Origin: Viscum album
Taxonomy: Eukaryota > Streptophyta > Magnoliopsida > Santalales > Viscaceae
Assembly: GCA_963277665.1 (NCBI GenBank)
Contig: OY728152.1
Coordinates: forward strand, 1,190,290,357 to 1,190,354,356
Length of the DNA stretch: 64,000 nucleotides
Direction of reading: 5' to 3'
Both the position numbers and the translations under genes were made by a program. The notes beneath the pieces are model-generated. The model was not told where the DNA came from. It did no database searches and worked only from the letters and a program-made list of their open reading frames with translations. Numbering within the stretch: position 1 is the first letter of the stretch; the number at the start of each line of letters is the position of its first letter. Shown here in pieces: positions 11,911 through 24,180 of the stretch.

Positions 11911-14007
11911 AATTACATCCTTAAAATTTGAAATTTCACTTTTTAAATCAAATTTGTTCGTTTGAAAATCCTTTTGTAGGAGACCCACATCATAAAAAGT
12001 GTTTATAAAACCTCCTCTTAAAAAGAGGAAAAGTAAAAGGAGAATATCACCACAAAAATAGGATTTAGATTAGGAGAATATTAGTGGAAAGTGAAAATAT
12101 GACCATGGAAGATAATTTTCACTATCATGTACTAATGGATAACAACAAATAACATGTTTGTTAAAAGTTTAATGATCATAAATCCATATATCAAATAGGT
12201 CTGAAAAAGGTCATTGATATCATCATAAATGATGGTAATAGGATATCATTTTATGTCAAAATAACTTGAAAATATATAATTACTTAATTTCATCTCATAA
12301 TTTCAAAATCACTCTTTGGTTGTTACTTGGTAAATATCCACTTCATTTCTTACTCTAAGAAATAATGTTGAAATTGTAATGCTTCTATAACTACTGGATG
12401 ATAAGATCCATAATGGGATTATAATTAATTCCTTCTATCTCTAGTTATTATAGAAAAATGGTTAGTGTAGATTATAAAATATTCATAAATTTTAATATGG
12501 TTAAGTGATACATGAATCTCAAAAATATTTTCCAAAGTACAATGTAAAAAAATCATAAATTGGTACCCTTGTGAACATTCCAAAAAAATAAAATCCAAAA
12601 CTTTGGAATGAAGGCCACTAAATTTTAAAAATAAACTTATCATTAATCACGAAAACAACTTAATGTAGCTCTTTATTATCACACAACAAACATATGAAGA
12701 TCATTATCATGTATTCTATTAAATCATAGTAATAACTTGAATTACAATAAAATGTTATTGAAAACAGGCATGCGTTCAAAAATTAACTCTTTCAGTATAT
12801 AATAAATCCAGAAATTATATAAACTCAATACATAAACCACTTTTTCATAATATTTATAATAATTTACAAGGTTATCAATACAATCCAATTTATTTTATCA
12901 CAAAAAAATATATTGTTATCTCATTATTATCCAATCACTATGTACATATTAAGGGTTATCTTTCCCTTAATCATGTGTTCCCCAAAAATATTACCTTACC
13001 ACCTCAATCACTTTTCATGGTAATCAGTACCATTCAACTTATAGTTTCAAATTATTAAGGAAAAACTATAGTGGAACAATGCTTAGATGTTTCATTATTC
13101 CATAACAAAATAAATGTATCTATACAATATTATTATTGAATACCAATAAAAAACACTAAATCATTCCAATTATTTATTAAACTATTAACTAGGATTTTTT
13201 GTTTTATTCCTTAACACTTATTCTATATCATATGTCATTCATAGTCTCTTCATCATCAACAATATAACCATCGAACATAGAACCTTTCCAATTCTCTTTA
13301 CTATCTTTCCCTCTAGGAAATCAATTTTCACAATTCCCATACATTCCACATTAAAAAAATTTAACAGTCGATAATGCCTTAAGAATTCCATTATTCTTAT
13401 TAATTAAGTTAACTGAACCTTTAACTTTTTTTATTTAATTTCTTGATTTGCATAGTTATTTTCCACACCCTAATCATATTTCATTTCCTTTGAAACATTC
13501 CCCTTGATTCCCCTTCCCACATGATTTGTATGAGAAAAATTAAACTTTTTTTCCTTTGTGGTCACCATGAAACTCCATATTTATCTTATTAGATGGGTCA
13601 GGAAACTCACTGAAGCTGATATTATTGATTATATTATGATATTGTTGATTTTGAATAATAAAAAATTTTCTCCTTTCAATAACCCTTTCATTTGGTTTTT
13701 CATGAGTAAGATAATTCCATTTTTTATCATATTCACAATTAAAATGAATCCTCCTGGTTCCATCCATTGTCTAAAACCCAAAAAATATATTGTGAGCAAC
13801 AGTAATTGTAGTTGGAAAACCACATAGACAAGGGAAAATGATTATAAAATTTCAATATATGGTGTCTCAGGTTTAATAATAGGTTATTAATTATTGTTAC
13901 CAATATTATTATATTTTAACCTATACATAAACTTATCCACAGGGATCTTACTTAAGTTTTTATCATCCTAGTTTTCAATTGTTAAATAAAACTCACTCTA
14001 ATATAAA
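11911..14007 (-). pseudogene. G3 internal remnant with Gag zinc knuckle
   Basis: This holds whatever is left of gag and early pol. Around 13330-13380 the minus strand has CGMYGNCEN, which fits the second half of a CCHC knuckle (C-x4-N-x4-C spacing) with Asn in the His position and two Cys lost. Upstream of it, toward 13770, are short open frames of 64 to 89 codons rich in Lys, Asn and Ile. Nothing between 11950 and 13250 was recognised as RT or protease. The region is too short for a full gag-pol and has probably lost several kilobases. Confidence 0.4.
13995..14006 (-). other. primer-binding site of G3 (tRNA-Met-like)
   Basis: Read on the minus strand this is TTATATTAGAGT, one base after the LTR end. 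It matches 8 of 12 bases of the usual plant initiator-Met site TGGTATCAGAGC, and two of the four differences are C-to-T changes. Confidence 0.5.
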
Positions 14008-17000
14008 TGATAACAAACCATTCTTTTAGTATATAAATATTAAATATAAATAAATTATTATTCATTAAATAACATAACAAATCCATGCTATAACCGTATG
14101 GATTTAGTGTCTTTGGAAACATGGAAACATAGGCAACTGGTTCATAAAAAATTTACATTGTCTCCCACTTATTACTTAATAACTAGAAACCTTTTTGACA
14201 TATCACACTAAATACAATTCTTCATATCCTGGGGAAAATAAAAATAATAAAAGGGTAAGCTCAGATTCTCAGTAAGGGTAAAAAATGGAGATATCAATCA
14301 TAACATAAGCATAATGGAATAATCACATGAGCATAACATTTGAAAATTATATCATGAATATCAAATATCATAATCTTCACTAATTCAGTTAAGGACATGA
14401 AATATGTCCCTTTTATAAACTTATAAACATGAAACTAGGTCCATTAATAATCTTAAGGGCATGAAAACTTGGCCCATACAAAGAATTTTGAACATGAAAT
14501 CTGGTTCACGCATAACAAATTTACCTCAAGAGTTATCCATCTTTACTTAATGAATTGGAGAGAGATACAGGTCCCAACCATTAAATAATTAAAATCATAT
14601 AATTTTGTTCCAAAATAACATAAATAATTCATCATATCAGAAATCTTGAAAAGAAATGGGATTCATAAATATTTTAGCACAGCATATCTCATGGAAAAGT
14701 AACATGATACATAAACATCATGCCATTATAAAAATAAACCATCCATGAAAAGAATAAGGATTTTATACTTAGATAATATACCCATTAAAGAATAATTAAA
14801 ATTCTAATAATTTTATCTTGGACAAAAAATATTTTGAATCGTCACTTGAAATAATTCTTTACAAAAATATCCTTTCCATTTTGAAATCATTTTTTAATAA
14901 AATCATCTCAATTAAAATGGATAATATTTTCTTTTAAAATAACCCTATAATATTTTATTGGAATATTTAAATCAAAAAGGTTTCATGATGGTGGTTAAGT
15001 ATTCTCATGTCATATAATTTAAAAAAACATTCCTTCCATATTTTTTCAGAAAATTTACAAAGAGACTCATTTAGAAAATGTCAAAAAGAATCCTTTCAAA
15101 CTATTTTTGAAAATTGTATTACATGAGTAAAAATAAAATTATAAAATCATAAGAAAATAGTAAAAAAAATTGGAAATAATTTTAGAAAACCTGTACACTG
15201 AAAAAATATAGTTTTAAGGGAAACCATAAAAATTTATTTTTTAAAAGAAAGCACTTATTAATATCATATAAATGAAGTGTGCATTAATAAAATTAATTAA
15301 ATACATGTATACACTATAAAGAAACATAAATAATCAGAAATAAAACATAATATATTCAAAATTAATTTCATAATTAATATTAGTATGACAAAATCAAGTA
15401 AGTGAAAGTTTAACCCAAATAATAGAAATAGAGCTAAAAATTCCCTTACAACTTTGTAATCAGTCGAGTCATATGAACCATAAATTTAATAATTATCAAA
15501 TGAAATGATGAATAATATGAATATTATTCAGTTCATGATATGATATATCAAAGGTTATTAAATATATATATACCACACAAAAGAAATAAGTGGTGAATAA
15601 GGAATATATCTCACATAAGTGAAATTGAGACGAGAAACCCTTACCTCCCACTTCTGTTTAGTTTTGCATACTTTAACCTACTATATAAAGGTTTAAATAA
15701 TATTATTAATTCATTCCATAACTATAATAATATTAATAATACCTTATGTGATAATTTTATAACATATCACCACCCATTAATTAATAATATTTCATTATTT
15801 TCATTGTTTTGGGTGTATTCGTTTCATGGTTTCATCATTGGTATATTTGTGTATAATTATGTATTTTCTTGTAAAATGGAAATAATTCTACAAAATTGAA
15901 ATGAAATGGTATTCATGAATTTCAAAAAGTTTAAAATATCTCATATATAATTTTTATTTTTTACATGAGGATTATTTATTTGATAAAATGTTATTGATAA
16001 ATGTTTAGTTTATATTTTATCGTTTTTTCAACCATCACAAACAAGTTTTGTTCAATTTAATATTATGTATATATATTAGTTACAAAACATTAAATATGTT
16101 ATAATATACTTTTTAAAATCTTATTTAAAAAGAATAATTCTTTCATGACTTTTCTTGAAGGCATTAATGGAAAATGAAAAATCATTTTTTGCGGATACGG
16201 TTAACCACCTTGATTTGGAAAGTCATTTCATTTCTTTGAATAAGAGGAGGTAGTAAAAGGGTTGGATATAAGATATTACACTAGAAAAATAAAATTAAAA
16301 TATGTAAATTTTTATTTAGTTATTATTACTTGATGGATGAAGGAGTTGAGGATAAGGTACAAGATTAAAAGAAAATAAGATAGGTGGTTTGTCAAAAATT
16401 ACCTTTTAAATATCACCTCCTTAAAGGATCCTAAAAAGACCTTGGAATTTTTATTTTGGTGAGATCAGAAGAACTCATACATGGGGATAGTGGATATAAG
16501 ATGTTTTGGTATATATTTTAATATTATAAAGGATTTTTATGAGAAATGGATTCATGTAGTGTGATATATATACTTGAGGAGGGTTGGTCTTATGTGATTA
16601 AATAATGATTATTTTAAAGTTAAATCCAACCACATTTGTGTGGAATTAATTAAAAATAATTATATTGATAATTAATGTTTAAAATGGTTTTTATGTTTAA
16701 TAAAATCACCAAAATAGGATTTAAATTTTTATTTTTTAGGTATTTTATGCTTTTACCTTTTAACTTTAACTCATTTCATTATTTTACTGATACTTTGGTA
16801 AATATATTTTTACCACGGTAAATAATTAATTCTTAAAATGGAAAATTATCTTAAAAAATAATTTGGACTTATTAATAAAAATAATATTTCCATTTTAATA
16901 AATTCATTTCACATAAGTTTAAAAATTATATTTAAAACAAAATCGGTAAGTGCGATAAAAAAACGGGGTTTCAAGAAGTGTATTTTTCAGGAAAAATATT

Positions 17001-17807
17001 ATTTTATATAAACTCTATAACTAATCATTATCATTTTATGAAAATAAATTAATATTTAATGATATATAATTTAAAATTTTAATTTAAAACATTCCCCTAT
17101 AGGGATTATTTTAATTAATTAAAAAGGGTAAATATTATGTACTTTAAAACAGTTTTTAGAAGAAAAAAAATCATTTTTTAAACCCAAAAATAAACTTATT
17201 CTAACATTCAATATAAATTTTAATAAAAATAATTTAATTGGATAAAATATAACTTAATAACACTCATGTTACTTTAAATCATATTCAAAATATAATGGTA
17301 ACTTTAAATTTCATATTTTATTGAAAATAAATGACATTTTTATAAAAAATGGTATTTTTCACTATTCACTGAAAATTAATCTTTTTAGAGCATTATAAAA
17401 ATTTCATCATAAAATAATTTTGAAATGTGGTACCAAAAAATAATTTTAATTTTATCAGATAAATTTTAAAAAATATTCAAAAATCAATTATATTTATTTT
17501 TTCTGAGAAATCAATAAAAATAGTTTTTTGAAGAAAACATATATTTGAAGAAAAAAATGACTTTACAAAAAATTATTTATTATTTAAAAATAATAAATTA
17601 ATATATTTAAAATTATTTGGAAAATTATATATCTTATAATGTGGTCAATACTATTTATTTCATCCTATTTAATTACTTGGTTATAATGGTTGTGTTAAAA
17701 TAAAAAAAATTGAGTTGATTTAAGCCTAGTGTTTTGTGCAACGTAACCTATCGAAGAGAATAAATTTATTTAAAAAAATACATACCATGAAATATTGTGG
17801 TTTTATA
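14008..17807 (-). repeat. G3 5' LTR
   Basis: 3.8 kb, bounded on the left by the primer site and on the right by the tatca target duplicate. Its minus-strand start is a decayed TGTAACACCCC (plus strand gtggttttata at 17797-17807). It contains a tandem array at about 14390-14525 with units of about 33 bp on the theme acatgaaactaggtcca, followed by the conserved box ggagagagatacaggtccc at about 14557-14575. One copy of the sequence catttttt gcggatacgg (near 16188) corresponds to the ~190-bp repeat of S1. No coding content. Confidence 0.8.
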
Positions 17808-20800
17808 TATCAACTCATTATGTTGTGAAAAAATCCTATAAATTCCACCCTTTAAGTTATTAACAAAACAAATCATGTCTACAATTTATATTCTCATGAG
17901 ATATTAAACAATAACCAATTCATTATCAAGTGACATTGGATCCCACATATCAATAATGAATATATATATGTTCTAATTAAAAATAATCACTCATTACTCC
18001 ATAAAAATCCATATAAAAAAATATCTTTGTAAAATTTCTAGAGGGTATCACTAAAATTTATCTCAATAATGTTAACGACAAATACTTAAAATTTAATCAC
18101 CCTAATAGTGTATTTTTTACAAATATTAAGAGGGTTATTCCAAAAAAATCCAAGGAAATAATGGGTTTATATAAAAATATAATAATTAAATCTAAATATT
18201 AAAAATGATTCCTTATAAAATTCTTTTAACTTTGGAGAAGTAGATGATGTTTTGATGACATGGAAAATAAATCTTTGAAAATGTCAAGTTAAAACATTTG
18301 AAATCGTTTACTTTTAAAAATAAATTTCAATAGTTGTTCCTTGGAAAAGACATAAATATTAAAAAAAAAATTAGAGAACAATTTAATGACCTTTACATTC
18401 AAAAATAATCTTTAATAAAATTTCATGGAAAATATATTACGAATTTTTAAAGATAATGTACAGTGGAAGATAAAATGATTTATTTTAAAATGGTGGAAAT
18501 GTTTTTAAATATTTTCAAATACTATTTTTGAAATACTTCAAATCATAAAAAGAGGAAGTAAAATATTTATATAAAAAATTTTAATTGATAACAGTAAAGT
18601 CAAAAAAGTAAAAAAATAACTTTAATAATAAAATAAATAAATAAAAATTATATAATGAATTTTGAAATGGAAGAACACTATCATTAATGTATATGTGTAT
18701 TTTTTATTAATAACATTTCACATTTTTTGGAAATAAATTCATTTGAAAGGAATATTTGTGTTAAAACAATCATGTTCCCCATAGTGAATATATAAAGTAT
18801 CTTATGAAATTAGAAACAGAAGAATCTTTCAAGCTTAAATGAATGAAGTTTAAGGAATAAATTTTTCAAAAAAATGGGTTAACAAAATACCTTTTAGATA
18901 TCATAATTCATTAAGAAAGAGTAATTTAAAAATTGATTTATGTGGTAGAACTTTCAATCCCAATAAAACAAATAGAAAACAACAAATAACAAAATAAAGG
19001 AGCATAATTTTCTCAACATACATTGAATAATTTTAACAATTATATTAGTACATCAATGAATAAGAATATAGTATCCAAAAACCCTTACATAATCATTATA
19101 TTTCGTATCAATAACCCATGAAATAGAAATAAATATTTGGATTTATAAATACCATATATTTCATAAAAAGTTATAACAAAATAAATATAAGTAAAATATA
19201 TATAGTTCAAAATGAAACTAGTGGTGAATATAATTCTAATCTCTATATAGAAAAATGAAGATTCACAAACCCTTATATTATTTTAAAAATTATTTTATGT
19301 GTGCACAAAACATCCTGAATATTCAAATTAATATTATTAAATAAATTATTAATAGTAATTTACTTATATAATTAATTCTCTATGGCCTATTTTTCATTAT
19401 ATGATATTTAAATATTAAATAATATTCACTAATGGCTATTATGTGAGGGGGTTCAGAAAAATTCTTTAGAACATCCTTAGATTAATGATTACGGCCAAAG
19501 GTTTTGTAATATATCTTAATAGGTTACATTATTTCATAGGTATATATATTTTACTTTTACACTAGAATAAAAATTTTACCACTTCTTATTATTTCCCCAA
19601 TATACTAAAATCAAGAAAGTTTCCTTGATATGTTTATTTTAGGTAGTTAAGTTTAATGTGACCATTAATTAATAATATCACTTTTAAAAAGAAAACTATT
19701 ATCATTATCTAATATTAATAGATTCATAAATATAATATATATTTATTAAATTCATTCTTAGAATTTTCCATGATGGGTGGTATTGAAAAATGAAATTCAT
19801 TGTTCCTAGAGGCAGTTGTCTGCATGTACATATGATTAACATTTTCACATATCAGAAAATGAGATTGAAATATTTTATATAATAAATTACCATTTCTAAA
19901 TCATAATTGTGTTATAGTAAAAATATTAATTCATAAAATCCATCCTTATTTTTTCCCATGAGAGGTGGTGCTGAGAAACGAACCACATCGCTCCAGGGTG
20001 GTAGTAGTGTACACATTCACGAACAATCGAGGATTTTTTCGACTGCATGAAAAGGATGGAATAATGGTTTATTCATTAATATAATAAAATTTAAGTGAAT
20101 TATTAATAGTCATTTCATTATATTAAGGATGTAATAAAATATTTAAAAGATAATTTTTAAGAAGAAAATACTAAGGATTAATAAATACTCATGTTGAGAA
20201 CTTTAAATTTCATGGAAATTTATATTAAAATAGTGTCCTTAGGCTGACTAATATAAACATTAGGATTATGAACACAAAATAGTATTATAGTAGGAGAAGA
20301 AATTTAGAGTTCTATGATGAAATTAAAATACATAGGTGTAGCTTGATGTGGTGGAAGTGATCCTCTTTCATACGTGAAGAGAAAGATAGTTTTGTAAGTA
20401 CACAGTACTTTTCAATAATGGAATGTAACTATTATAGGGTAAAAGGATCAAGAAATTTAAAATAATATAGGTTAGGAGGTTTTGAGACTCACCTATCACA
20501 CATATTTGTGCAGGTATATTTTTCAAAATTATTATCTTTTTGACACTTAGTAAAACTCTTTTTACCCTCTATATTTTTACTACAATAACTAATGTTTTTA
20601 ACCTCAATAATTAATATTAATTAAGAAATTTAAAATTGTAAATATTAAGAAATTTTGAAATGATACATTAAAATATTAAAACTATTTTATCAAAAAAAAT
20701 ATAAATGGTTTAGAAAATTTTATTTCAAAATTAACTAACATTACACGTAAAAACAATTTTTAGAAAATGTGTGTTTTAAAGATTAAATATTTTTATTGGT

Positions 20801-21517
20801 TAAATTTATCAATGTAATTATTTTTTAGGTTATAAATTATTTGATTATAAATAAATAAAAATTTTTGTTTCTTTTGAATAAATTCAAAAAAAATTTTACC
20901 ATAAAAATTTTATTTAAAAAATACTAAAGATTGTTTTTATATTGGAATAAAATGTTGCAAATGTTCTAAAAATTAATCATAAATTTTATAAGTTTTGAAA
21001 AATATTTATAATGTATAATTTAAAAAAATAAATACATATTTTAATAATTATAATGTCTAGTAAATTTCATGGTCATTTTTGTATAATGATATAGTCATAA
21101 AATTAACAATTTTGATGAAAACTATATTTTTTAGTATTCACTTAAAAATAAATTATTTTTTAAAAAATTAATCCATAGAAAATAATAATATGCTTACATG
21201 TAAAGTGAATTTCATAAGAAAAAATTAAAATATATATTTTCAAATTTTTAAATTAAAAAAATAATATATATAAATTAAAAATTCTTTTATTGAAAATTTC
21301 CCTTTAAAAAGATTTTGTGAACTTAATTATATTTTTTTGGAATTTATAAATTAATTGAATATTTTAATTTACAATACTTATTATTATTCAAGAATTTTCT
21401 AAAACATATTCAAGAGTATATCATGGATCATTTTAGTTTGGTGATTCCTATTAAAGAAGTTATCAATCGTAATATTAATTTGATAAAAAAATAATTCCAA
21501 AATATAGGGGAGATACT
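17808..21517 (-). repeat. G2 3' LTR, proximal piece right of the G3 insertion
   Basis: Continues the 34-bp array (ttatgttgtgaaaaaatcc at about 17818) and then runs collinear with 29900-33640. Shared landmarks include the box gacattggatcccacat (17931-17947) and ggtggaagtgatcctctttc (about 20350), matching gggtgtgattcacttttat near 32461. It contains two units of the ~190-bp repeat (about 19800 and 19985). It ends ggggagatact at 21517, a decayed form of the ggggtgttaca LTR end. Confidence 0.7.
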
Positions 21518-21545
21518 TTCTCCCACCCCCCAAAAAAATTAAATC
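21518..21545 (-). other. polypurine tract of G2
   Basis: The plus-strand run ttctcccaccccccaaaaaa reads as a G/A-rich tract on the minus strand, preceded there by CGAGGA-like sequence as in the 3' internal end of many plant gypsy elements, and abuts the LTR end. It fixes 17808-21517 as the 3' LTR. The 150 bases from 21546 to 21694 are G2 internal sequence with nothing recognisable. Confidence 0.65.
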
Positions 21546-21699
21546 CTCGCATTTTTAATTATAATATATAAGGATATTTAAAAGATAGATGCAACCCATG
21601 ATATAGTTTATTGAGATTTTAGAACCTATAAATATTTGGAATAATATATTTTTTCCTTAGAATATGATAATACCTAACATTGAAATTTTCTATGACAAT

Positions 21700-23309
21700 T
21701 TGAGCAAAGTTCCAATCATTATTTTCAATTGGGATTCATGTAATAAAAATTTATTCTCAAGGGTTTTCATAATATTTATTTAATTGATATAATATTATTG
21801 GATTATATGAAATATATTTCCTTTCTCTAGAAAATAATATTCTATTCATGTAGGGGAAAAATAATTTTGAAAATAAAATTAATTTATCTAAAGGATGCAT
21901 AATTATACATGAATGAATAATAGTGATGTATAGTAGTTTAAGGTACAAATATCTGCTAGCCCACTCCACCAAAGCTCAACTCCACGAGATTGGTGATTTT
22001 CACAATAAAAATATCTTATCCTAAGACATTTAAATAACAACTAAGTATAGATAGTTGACACCTTACAATAAGGATTTATAGAGCCTTCTGGTTCTTTTAC
22101 AAGGTACCTTAAATCCACATCTTATTATAAGAAACTGACACGTCAGTACGACTAAGTCGAAGTAGTTTAAACTCCACCAAATAAATAGAGATTGATTTTG
22201 TTAATAATATAGGTAAAATTTCATAGTTTTAGTAACAACTGAAATATTTATTTAGATCTTCAATAATTAATGCCAGTAAATAGATCTTCAATGTTATATA
22301 GGATTTCTTCAAACAATGTTATAAAAAAACACTATATAGATATTTAAACACTTATTTCTTCAAAGTGTATCTCTAAAAAAATATTCATTATTATTGAAAA
22401 AAATATATAACAACAAAAGGTAGTTTTAGGGATAGAAATAGTAGTGAGACAATAGATCAAAACATTTATGTCTCCAAAGTGTAGCTCTGATGCCAATGAC
22501 ACATGGATTTTTTTAGGCATATCTTTTTTTCTGTGAATATTTTATTTTGTTGCGTATATTATGATAAAGAGAATCTCAATATTTATATATTATGTCAAAC
22601 AACTCCTGGTCAACCCAAATCTAGAAATATCACACAATACATGATGAATATTTGAATTCAAAATCAATCAAGAGAATCGTAAGTTCCCATAATAATAGAA
22701 ATGATTTACTCCATAGAATATAAGCCTTTAAAATAATCATAATGAGCAATTAAAATGGTCGTAATATATCTCTGAATAGATATTTCCTTCCACAATATTA
22801 TTTTATAAAAAATTGATAGTATCTCAGATTAAAAACTATTTCATTGAATAGTAAAACGTATGGTTCCTTTATGTGATGAAAAAACTCCAAATGTAGGGTT
22901 GATAATGTATAGTTGATCACAAAAGTAGAGTTGATGTACCATGTGTTTGTTTCTTAAAACATAGGATTCTTTATAAACATAGGGTTACTTAACCGTACTA
23001 TCCCAATAGCGTAGGGTACATAATACATATGAGATACTTTAAATGTACGGTTTTTGATCCATACGTTACACTTACTAACATAGGGTATGAATAGTGTTTC
23101 TAGAATATGTTAAGACACATCCTGAATACTTCAAAAAATACTCTCACTAAATCAGTGACTTGAAAATAATTCCTGAATAAATATTCTAACAAAAAATAAT
23201 TTCCCAATATTTACTTAAAAAAATTAATTAGTAACATAAATGTGGGAATTTATTAGTATCAAAACCAAAAAGAAATTAAAAAAATTATTGAATCAACACA
23301 TTCTCAACA
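21700..23309 (-). repeat. C1 3' LTR
   Basis: Pairs with 26981-28519: gagccttctggttcttttac at about 22081 matches gagccttctggttcttttat at 27295, and both end in ctcaaca. The left end is diverged and is placed by the acaat flank. Carries the TAGGGTT-type array at 22853-23094 and a TGACACGTCA bZIP-like site at 22138, lost in the partner LTR. Confidence 0.8.
22853..23094. repeat. degenerate array of acaTAGGGTT units in C1 3' LTR
   Basis: About nine units spaced roughly 25-32 bp, each centred on a variant of acatagggtt (for example 22894, 22978, 23080). TAGGGTT is the complement of the plant telo-box AACCCTA. The same array occurs at 28068-28316 in the other LTR. Confidence 0.75.
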
Positions 23310-23325
23310 ATCTCCCCCTTTTGAT
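23310..23325 (-). other. polypurine tract of C1
   Basis: Plus-strand atctcccccttttga directly after the LTR end ctcaaca; on the minus strand tcaaaagggggagat. Five further tracts of similar sequence follow within 430 bp (see findings). Confidence 0.85.
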
Positions 23326-24180
23326 GGTCATGAAACCCGTGATAAAATATGTAAAATCTAAAAATAAATTATGAAAATAGAAAAATAAAATTCTCCCCCT
23401 TTTTATATTTATAATATTTATTTTATAAAGGAAACTTATCCCCCATTATCCCTTTATAAATTTTTATTTCTCGGAAAACTTCTCCCACATGTGAATGTTC
23501 AATCGTGATAATGACATTAAAATTATAAACTTCTCACATAAAATTCTCTACCATGACATTTAAACTATAAACTTCTCCCCCATTTTATGACAATAGAAAT
23601 ATTAGAGTAGAGAGTATTCGAAATAAACATCCTCTAAACTCATGCTTTAAAAATATATATACAAGTAATAAAGAAGAATAATATAATATTTTAATGAATA
23701 AAATGATCACATGCTTAAAAATCCCCCTAAATCATAGTATGTAGAATATTCAATAAATTAAAATATTTCTAGAATCAAAAACTATTAAATAATTTTTCTA
23801 CAATTAATATTTAAAACATAGATATTATTATTTTTTGCTTACAGTAATGAGATAATTAAATATTAAGTACATGATTATGTAATAAAACTAACAAAAATAA
23901 ATTAAAAACTAACTAATAGAACATATTTTCACTAAAAAAATATTGAAAATAGTAAATATAATTTTGATTTTAAATAAATAGAAAATAAAAATGAAGGGAA
24001 AGAAAATAGCATACGGTTCATATAAACATTCTAAACTTTAAACTTTTTCACTTAAATTAGCTACAAATCTTGAAATTATTTCTAATCTGTTTGGAACATC
24101 TGATGTTATTTGATATGAAGAAGAAGAACATTGTTCAACCAAAGAAATACAGTTTATCAAGATCTATATTAGTAATGGTT
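23326..24180. other. AT-rich stretch with repeated PPT-like motifs, no gene seen
   Basis: Between the C1 polypurine tract and the end of recognisable Gag. Contains ttctccccc-type motifs near 23393, 23437, 23479, 23571 and 23723. No coding similarity recognised; pol would be expected here in an autonomous element. Confidence 0.6.

Larger units (their letters stand above)
6183..17807 (-). mobile_element. nested Ty3/gypsy element G3, with target duplication
   Basis: A complete LTR-LTR unit on the minus strand: 3' LTR 6183-11537, polypurine tract 11538-11550, internal 11551-14007 with integrase C-terminal and Gag remnants, primer site 13995-14006, 5' LTR 14008-17807. Flanking 5-mers are tgtca (6178-6182) and tatca (17808-17812), one G-to-A apart. 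Removing G3 plus one duplicate rejoins the flanks into an in-phase 34-bp unit of the G2 array, which strongly supports both boundaries. The internal region is only about 2.5 kb, too short for gag-pol, so most of the coding part has been deleted. Confidence 0.85.
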
